From Vespula vulgaris (Eukaryota > Arthropoda > Insecta > Hymenoptera > Vespidae), in contig NC_066604.1 of the NCBI RefSeq assembly GCF_905475345.1, positions 885,001 through 949,000 of the forward strand: a stretch of 64,000 nucleotides of DNA. The letters are read 5' to 3'. A program made the translations under genes and the position numbers. The notes under the pieces were generated by a model. The model was not told the origin of the DNA, searched no databases, and worked only from the letters and a program-made list of their open reading frames with translations. Every line of letters starts with the position of its first letter. The first letter of the stretch is position 1. Shown here in pieces: positions 57,506 through 64,000 of this stretch.

Positions 57506-58260
57506 TGCTAAATTGGAACTTAAAGTAATCGCAAATAGAAAAACATATTATAAGTTAAAATTGAATGCTATTAGATGGTGCATAATATTCGAATAATTTT
57601 TTTAATACTTTTGTTCATCGATGCATCAGAAAAATGTAACTGTACTTCTTCCCTAAAAAGAAAAAAAAAAAAATGAAACTTATATTTTGGATTGCACCGT
57701 TTGATACAATCTTTTATGCTTGAAAATTATTGATATACTTACGTTCTAAATTTATATGTTAGAATATTATCATAGCTAAAAGGTTTTCGAATTATTTATT
57801 TCCGTAAACATGAATCCTCGACTACTAATCACTAATATTAATCTAAGATTAAGATTTTCATTAATGAGTATTAACTACACGTAATATATTATCTATTCAT
57901 TCTTCAAATCTTGCTAAATATATTTAAATAATTAAAAAAAATAAATAAATAAATAAAACATTTCCCCACGATAACTCTTTTGTTTAAAGCATAAAAAAAA
58001 AACTGCGTCGATTGGTCCAGTCAAAAATATAGATTTCCATGCGAAAAAGAAAAAAATCGGAGTTTTGTGACTCGCCGATGCAGAAAAAGTGCATAAAATA
58101 ATTTCCATATTATGCACCGATCTAATATTAGTTAAAATTAACCCATAACATTTTTATTCATTTCCAAACGTTCAGTAGATACAATTTATTAGCACAATCG
58201 CTTAGATATATTAATTTTGTTTGATAAATATTCAGACTTCTTTGAATATTTATTATCTCC
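57506..58260. other. AT-rich mostly unique sequence
   Basis: Few simple repeats, apart from short poly-A runs near 57660 and (AAAT)n near 57937-57955. No frame of interest. Confidence 0.55.
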
Positions 58261-58740
58261 CATTCGTATAGATCGTAAGTTAGAAAATTTATAGATCCGT
58301 TATCCGTGAGATCGAAGTTGTTTCACCTTGAAAGCAAGTACTTCGTATCCCTCATCTTCTCTATTGTCTTCCTCTTTACCCCATATCCCAACACCATACT
58401 AACGTAACCACACTTTCCTTGATCCCGGATGCATATCAAACTCTCAGGATATTATAAATGTAACTTCGGCGAAAACGTTATATAAACTTTATCATACGTG
58501 TAATACGACTAGCTTATAGAGATACTCTATATTCTCTATATCTAGGAAACTCGTTACTGTTGTTAAATCAGTTCCCATTTCAAACAGGACGTTTAGATCC
58601 ATCGGCCATTTTCAATGGTTGGTATAAAGTTCGATTAAGTAGTACTTACGTAATTCGTATTAAACAGAAATTGATTCGAATCATTTGTTTCAAATCAATG
58701 AATTCGAATCAATGTTAAAACTAACGAAGTAATTTTTTTT
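58261..58740. other. Unique block with a hairpin
   Basis: About 480 bp of unique sequence. It ends in a hairpin at 58670-58713: arms attgattcgaat and attcgaatcaat (12 bp, perfect), with an inner atttg/caaat stem. A poly-T follows. Confidence 0.5.
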
Positions 58741-59580
58741 TTTTTTTTATAAAATGTAATCGTTAGAATTGTAAGTGTAATCGTGTTATACGTGTTTCAT
58801 ATTATGATCTATGATCTTTTGTTATCATTACATCTATATCGAGAGATATCAAATTATTTAAGTATAATAAAATTAATAAATTTAATAAATTGATAAGTAA
58901 TTAAATTAGTAAATTAATAATATTTAATAATAATAAAATCGTACAGATATAATTTTTTTTCTTTTTTCTTTTTATATTATAGATCGATAGTATATATTGA
59001 AAAGATCATAAAAATGTTAAAATTAAAAGCTGATCTAACCTTGAGAGATCACAGAAGGGAAGAAAAGAAAATGACGAAAGCTTTCTTTTGTTTTATTATC
59101 AAATAAACTAATTAATAATAATTTAAATAAATTAAAAATAAATCTTTAATAATGGATTTATGAAATTTATTAATTTTCTAATTATTTATCTATCAGTGTT
59201 TCATTAGAATTACATTAAATTTAAAATAAAACATATTATTATATATAATACAATATTATAAAATAATTATAAAACGAAACAAAACTTTCGTCGTTATCTC
59301 TCAAAAAATCTTTCATTTTCGTGGTATACATATATCGTGACATATATTTTCGATCTATATACATAAAAAAAATAAAAAATAAAATAAAAATAAAAGTATC
59401 CGTCCACCGTAATATAAATAATACTCCTGACAAGTGATTCGAAATCGTAAAAAAAACTCGAACTAAACATGTAAATTCGTTCGTCTTCGTTTTATTAGAC
59501 TAATTCGTTATTAGATCAATCCTTAACAAGTATTGATTATCCTAAAATGATCTAACACAATTCTGTAAATTTCGAATAAC
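58741..59580. other. AT-rich sequence
   Basis: AT-rich with taataaatt-type words and A-rich runs. No gene. Confidence 0.7.
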
Positions 59581-59925
59581 ATACGTACCTATGTACGTAT
59601 ATACGTAGAGTACTACGCCATTATACGGTGGCGTGGAGCAACACTATTGAGATTTATTGGCGACATATGTTTCATGTCTGTCAGTTTTCATCTTTAATCT
59701 AACCATCTATGTTGGTATTTATCTAACCATCTATCTATTTCTCATTCGCTCGGTCAATCTTTCACTTTCATTTTCGGTGACAAATTAAATGAGATTAATC
59801 GTTTCGTCGACGTAAATTCGATTAAAGCTGGATAAAACGTGATAGAGAGAAAGAGATAGATAGATACAGACAGAAAAAGAGAGAGAGAAAGAGAGAGATA
59901 GAGAATTTAAGAGGGGGTTAGAGGG
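59581..59925. other. Unique block and GA tract
   Basis: Unique 59581-59840 with atctaaccatctat occurring twice (59698 and 59722). GA/GATA-rich to 59910. Confidence 0.5.
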
Positions 59926-60590
59926 AGATTCTGTTCATTACTATGTCCAATGGAGATCACGTAACGCTCAACTGAATGGAAAATTTTCGTCTGCAATATA
60001 ACGACAAATTTTTGTTTAAAAATCTCGTACAGATAATTCGCGTCACGAAACGAAATATCACGTTATTGTGTGTGTGTGTGTGTGAATGTGCGAATGTGTG
60101 AGTGTGTGTAATCAAGGCGAAAGAGGGAAAATCGTTTCCCTCTTTCTATGCCTGATTAATAATGGACCTACCGTATATATTGTATATATGTGAGTACATA
60201 TACAAGTATGTGTGTTGTATGTATGTATGTCTGTGTATATGAATGTATTTATGCATCGAGCGAATCACGATTGGAATTTGTTCGTTAAAATCATGTTTCG
60301 CGATTTCTCGTTTCATTATTTATTTTTTTAAACAATAGGTTAGATTATCGTACCTTTTTTGATAATTATTATTAAATGCGATAATTAATATCGTTGGCTG
60401 TTAATATCGTTCGGTTGAATTATTTTTTCTTTCATTTTTTTTCTATTTTTTTTTTGTTTGGTTGTTGTAAGAGTGGTCGATCGATGAATTCAAATTTGGA
60501 GAAAATTTTCGTGATTTTTTAAAAGCAAAAGTCGGATTATTTATTTCGTCAAATTAAAGTATTGTGTTTGATATTCGAAATCTGTGAAAA
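59926..60590. other. Unique patch, TG/TATG repeats, AT-rich sequence
   Basis: Unique 59926-60060, (TG)n 60068-60084, TATG-like 60165-60245, then AT-rich with T-tracts. No gene. Confidence 0.6.
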
Positions 60591-61134
60591 TTGTTTTAAT
60601 ATAATTTTCTTTTTTTCTATTGGTTTCAACGAGATATTCGATTGGTTTCTTAATTTAGAATCATACTATATAGTCCAATTTTTTTATTTTAGTGTAGTTA
60701 ATTTTATGATTAAGATAAATTTAATTTAATATGATGTTTTATTATTTAATATATCTGTATATATATGTTTATTTATAATATAAATTATAACAGATATATA
60801 TATATATATATATATATATAAACAATACAAATTTATATTTATTATATAAAAATTATAATACATATTTCTATGCATATATAAAATTTTATATGTATATATA
60901 TATATAGATTTTTCTTTCTATTGATTTTAATAAAGAAAATACTCAACTGATCATTAATTTATAATCATCACGTATAATTTATTTTTATTTTTTTATCTTC
61001 AATCTTATCAATGAAAATTTAATAAAATATAAAATTTTATTACTTCACATATTCACGTATATATATTTTTTGACAAAAGAGATATTCAACTGGTTCACAT
61101 TTTACAATCACCCCAATTTATTTTTCATTTTACT
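60591..61134. repeat. Decayed tandem repeat, three units
   Basis: The landmark gagatattc(g/a)a(t/c)tggtt(t/c), then atttagaatca or attttacaatcac, then ccaatttttttattttt, occurs near 60629 and 61078. A more diverged copy (gaaaatactcaactgatcat) lies near 60936. TA-rich filler separates them. Confidence 0.65.
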
Positions 61135-61151
61135 ATACATACATACATACA

Positions 61152-61224
<73 letters not shown>

Positions 61225-61225
61225 A
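61135..61225. repeat. (CATA)n joined to (TA)n
   Basis: About ten CATA units pass into about 21 TA units. Confidence 0.95.
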
Positions 61226-61555
61226 ATATATCGATGATCGATGACGTAACAAAACGATTCTCTCTTCGACAGGAAGTTGCTTGTTATCGCGATCATTATA
61301 GTCCACCGTCATTATATATATACATGGTATTATTACGTATCGTTCGAGGTAAATCGATTTTCTCGAATGGGCGTGGTCGACGATCTCGTATAAAGTGATC
61401 ACCAAGTTCGCGCTCGGCTCGTTTGCGATCGATAATCGATCAAAGAGTGCGATAGAGAGTGATAGAGAGTAGAGATAAAAAGGACAGAGATAGAGAGGTA
61501 GACAGACAGACAGACAGAGAGAGAGAGAAAGAGAGAGAGAGAGAAAGAGAGAGGG
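61226..61555. other. Unique block and GA/GACA repeat
   Basis: Unique CpG-containing block 61226-61455, then GATA/GACA/GA repeat to 61552. Confidence 0.65.
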
Positions 61556-62182
61556 TGAGGACACACAACCCTAACGATTATTCCTCACTTTATGCTTTTC
61601 TCCATGTGTGTCACGGTTCTCATTTAAAAATTCGATCTGCTATATGGTCTTCACGTTTCGAAAATGTTTTTTTGATCACCAGTATTTTTTTTATATCTAC
61701 CTACGTATTTCATCTGTTTGTCGAGGGGAAAAAAAAAGAAGATAAAGAAAATTAAAACGATTATTTCACGAGATAATAGTATAGTATCGTTCGATCTGAA
61801 TGGAATAAAATGGACAAGTATTGTGAATTATTTAAAAAAGAAAAAAAAAAAGAAAAGAAATAAATAAAGAAATGAAAAAAAAAAAGAATAAGAAGAATAA
61901 TATAAATAATTATAGATATAAATATACAATAATTATATATATGTATATAAATTATAATATATATTTTTATATATTATATATTATAAATATTCATTACGAT
62001 AATTGTAAATTATATATCGTAAATATATATTTTATATATATAAGTTATATAATATATATTAGAAATATTCTTCAAGATATGTACTCACTTTAAACAAGTT
62101 TTTAAATTACAGCAATTTTTAAAAAATCAATTACCATTTTTCCACTTTCTTTTCTTTTTTTTTTTTTTTATTTTTTTTTCAG
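61556..62182. other. Unique patch, A-rich and TA-rich sequence
   Basis: Unique to 61800, A-rich 61835-61895, TA-rich to 62090, then T-rich to an acceptor-like ttttttcag at 62182. Confidence 0.55.
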
Positions 62183-62340
62183 ATCGTAAAATTACAACCC
62201 GCTATAAGCTTTTAAGAGGCTCTTCGGGTCACTTCGTAATATTGATTAGAAGTTATACTCTTGCTATATTACTATATTAAAAGTTATATCAGAAGCTACA
62301 TTACTGCTACTGATAATAAAAAGATAAATAAATAAATCAA
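62183..62340 (+). other. Segment after a strong acceptor-like site
   Basis: A T-tract of about 35 nt ends in cag at 62182. The following sequence is unique for about 130 bp, with one frame open for about 32 codons (RKITTRYKLLRGSSGHFVIL at its start), and then reaches aataaataaa. It could be read as a terminal exon with polyadenylation signals. The open frame and AATAAA words are both common in AT-rich DNA, so support is weak. Confidence 0.12.
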
Positions 62341-63240
62341 AAAACAAAATAGAAATAAAGAAAAGAAAAGAAAAAAAGAAAAAAAGAAATCAATTCAAGA
62401 GTTTAAATAAATCAATCAAATCTTTTATCGATTTCTCTTCTCCTTGAAAATATTATTTCTTTCTTACATTTTTCTTTTTTCCTTCTTTTCTATTCTTTTA
62501 TTTCTCTTATTTTCTATATCATCCCTTTTACTTATTATTATTTCTTCTCTCTCTCTCTCTCTCTTTCTGCAAATATTATTTCTTCCCATTCTCGTTTTCT
62601 TCTTTTCTAACCATTTATTTTCCCCCCACTTTCTATCTTCCATCACACTTCTCCCAATTTAAAACGAAACAAAAAAACTCGAAACAAATATCCATCGACG
62701 CTCGTAAAGAAGTAAAACGTGGTGAAAGAGAAACAAAGAAAAAAAATAATAACAACAATAAAAATGAGCGAAAATAGAAAGAAAGAAAAAAAAGAAAAAG
62801 ATTGTCAACCACCTGTATATCATCTCCGTATCCATAAAAGAAAAATTCAAAAAGTCTCGTTTTATTTATCGACCTCTTGTCGACCCTTTCTCGTCGTGCA
62901 TAATATCATTATTATTATTAAAAAAAATAAAAAAAAAAAAAAAAGAGAGAAGAAAAGTTCGAGTACGTCGCATTCGACGACGATAAAAGAGGAATGAAAT
63001 TTTTCGTGATCTTTTATATCGGACCTTTCGTGAAAACCACCCCCTTACATTTATTCGTCCTTTATTCCTACCACCCCTTACCCATTCATCCCCCAACCTT
63101 CCACCCAACTTCCTGAACCCTTCTTTGTCCTCCTCACTACCTTTCACTCGAATGGAAATGGTCCATTTCTCGCAAAAAACTTTTTTTTTTTTTTTTTTAA
63201 GAAAAGCACACGATATAAAGCGTCCTCGACATTCTTCTTG
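62341..63240. other. A-rich and T-rich tracts with unique patches
   Basis: A-rich 62338-62395, T/CT-rich 62460-62640, A-rich 62735-62805, unique 62806-62905, A-rich to 62955, unique with C-runs 63010-63130, poly-T of about 19 at 63180-63199. Confidence 0.6.
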
Positions 63241-63600
63241 CTCTTGTCTGCATTCCATTTACTACGTACGTACGTACGTACGTACGTACGTTGAAAATGC
63301 ACGAGATAGAAGTAGATAAGAAAGAAAGAGACAAAAAATAAGATGAAGAGAGATAATAAAGGAAAATGTTAGAGAGGGAAACTACAACGACGAGGACCAT
63401 CACTTGTCCACCGGGTTTGCGGCTGATCTTTCTTTTTTATTTATTTATTTTCTTTCTTTCTTTTTTTAAGATCTTTTTACTCTTTTTTTTATTTTCTTTT
63501 TTATTTTTTTTATCAGACGCGCAACAACGGCTGAGTAAGTCGAACGAGAAGTAAAAAAAAAAAGGAAGAGAGGGAAGAAAATAAAAAGCAGGGTTGTTCA
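63241..63600. other. TACG run, unique patches and T-rich tract
   Basis: (TACG)n at 63264-63291, GA/A-rich 63310-63365, unique 63370-63430, T-rich 63430-63524. A site pair at 63527-63544 (18 nt) lies between ttttttatcag and tga|gtaagt and is a weak microexon candidate. Confidence 0.5.
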
Positions 63601-64000
63601 GAGAGTTTAAGGACTACGTTAAAGTAAAGAAGAAGGGGTGGATGGAGGGGGGGGGGGTGGTAGGGTGAAGGAGGAAACAAGCAAACGAAAGAAATAATCT
63701 TTTTTTTTTTCTTTTTTCTTTTTTCTTTTTTCTTTTCTTTTTCTTCTTTTTCTTTTTTTTTCTCTTTGCTGCACCATGCTTTCCTTTTGATCCAATTTTC
63801 TTGACCTTTTAACCTCTTCGACCTTTTTAAGTTCGACGACCTAACTCTCCGGCAGACAGGACTACGAGACTTTATTGTAATTGCGCTCAGATTTTGATGA
63901 AACTGAGAAAGATTGAGATAAGAGTAAAGGAAGAGAAAAGAAAAGGAAGAAATAAATTAAAAAAGAGGAGGAAATAAAAAGCGAGGAGGCAATGATGCGC
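63601..64000. other. G-rich motif, T-rich tract, unique patch, purine end
   Basis: G-runs of 4 and 11 at 63633-63658 and a further GGG at 63663 form a G-quadruplex-type motif. T/CTTTT-rich follows at 63697-63765, unique 63766-63900, purine-rich to the window end. Confidence 0.6.

Noticed and set aside
57502..57530. agggtgttgctaaattgg after a TA run, resembling a transposon end; similar gtgtct words at 2,409 and 50,227
   Set aside because: No matching inverted end or target-site pattern was found nearby, and the words do not agree with each other beyond a few bases.
61133..61564. 143-codon minus-strand frame
   Set aside because: Both ends are simple repeat; the middle has mixed residues but no family, start or splice support.
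1..64000. CRISPR array, rRNA, telomeric TTAGG repeat, prokaryotic operon or viral gene
   Set aside because: None of the expected repeat, spacer, gene or motif patterns is present on either strand.

Overview
The window looks like a piece of an insect nuclear genome, intronic or intergenic, and I would guess Hymenoptera. That guess is inference. It rests on the strong AT bias, the very dense GA/CT, TA, ATGT and AAT microsatellites, CpG-containing words (cgatcg, tcgaacg, acgttcg) spread through the non-repeat parts, and the absence of any operon-like ORF packing. No complete protein-coding gene, tRNA, rRNA, CRISPR array or recognisable transposon was found. Nearly every ORF over 60 codons is a reading of a simple repeat (Ser-Leu, Arg-Glu, Tyr-Ile or Met-Tyr-Val-Cys runs) or a T-rich tract.

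The best gene-related signal is on the + strand near 35.87 kb. A pyrimidine-rich tract of about 1.1 kb ends in a 3' splice site fused directly to a consensus 5' splice site (ccag|gtaagt). This is the layout of a recursive-splicing ratchet point. It is followed by 97 nt that contain an in-frame stop, an ATG in good context, 20 open codons and then a second donor (aaa|gtaagt). It may be a 5'UTR/start exon of a gene with very long introns. A good donor at 14,009 (aag|gtaagt) follows a small unique block that could be an upstream non-coding exon. If both are used, the intron between them is about 21.9 kb. Other splice-site pairs (34,973, 44,851, 63,527) and a lone strong acceptor (62,182) are weaker.

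Between the microsatellites, several stretches that look like plain AT-rich filler are decayed local tandem arrays with units of roughly 145-280 bp: 7.9-9.8, 14.1-15.6, 30.9-31.4, 35.4-35.9, 37.9-38.8, 39.5-40.9, 45.7-46.4 and 60.6-61.1 kb. There are also a young 206-bp triplication at 6.24-6.86 kb, a duplication/deletion mosaic at 19.75-21.52 kb, a 148-bp duplication at 54.2 kb, and a diverged dispersed pair at 52.64 and 56.59 kb. The ratchet point is the last member of one of these arrays.

The rest is a patchwork of unique, relatively GC-richer blocks of 100-450 bp (for example 2.9, 3.6, 20.5, 29.7, 33.2, 41.0, 46.6, 48.2, 49.5, 51.1, 54.8, 57.0, 58.3 and 59.6 kb) separated by repeats. These are the places where conserved regulatory sequence would be sought. 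Smaller points of interest are five G-quadruplex-type motifs, a cluster of three CACGTG E-boxes, a perfect 20-bp palindrome containing TATAAA, and a 44-nt hairpin.
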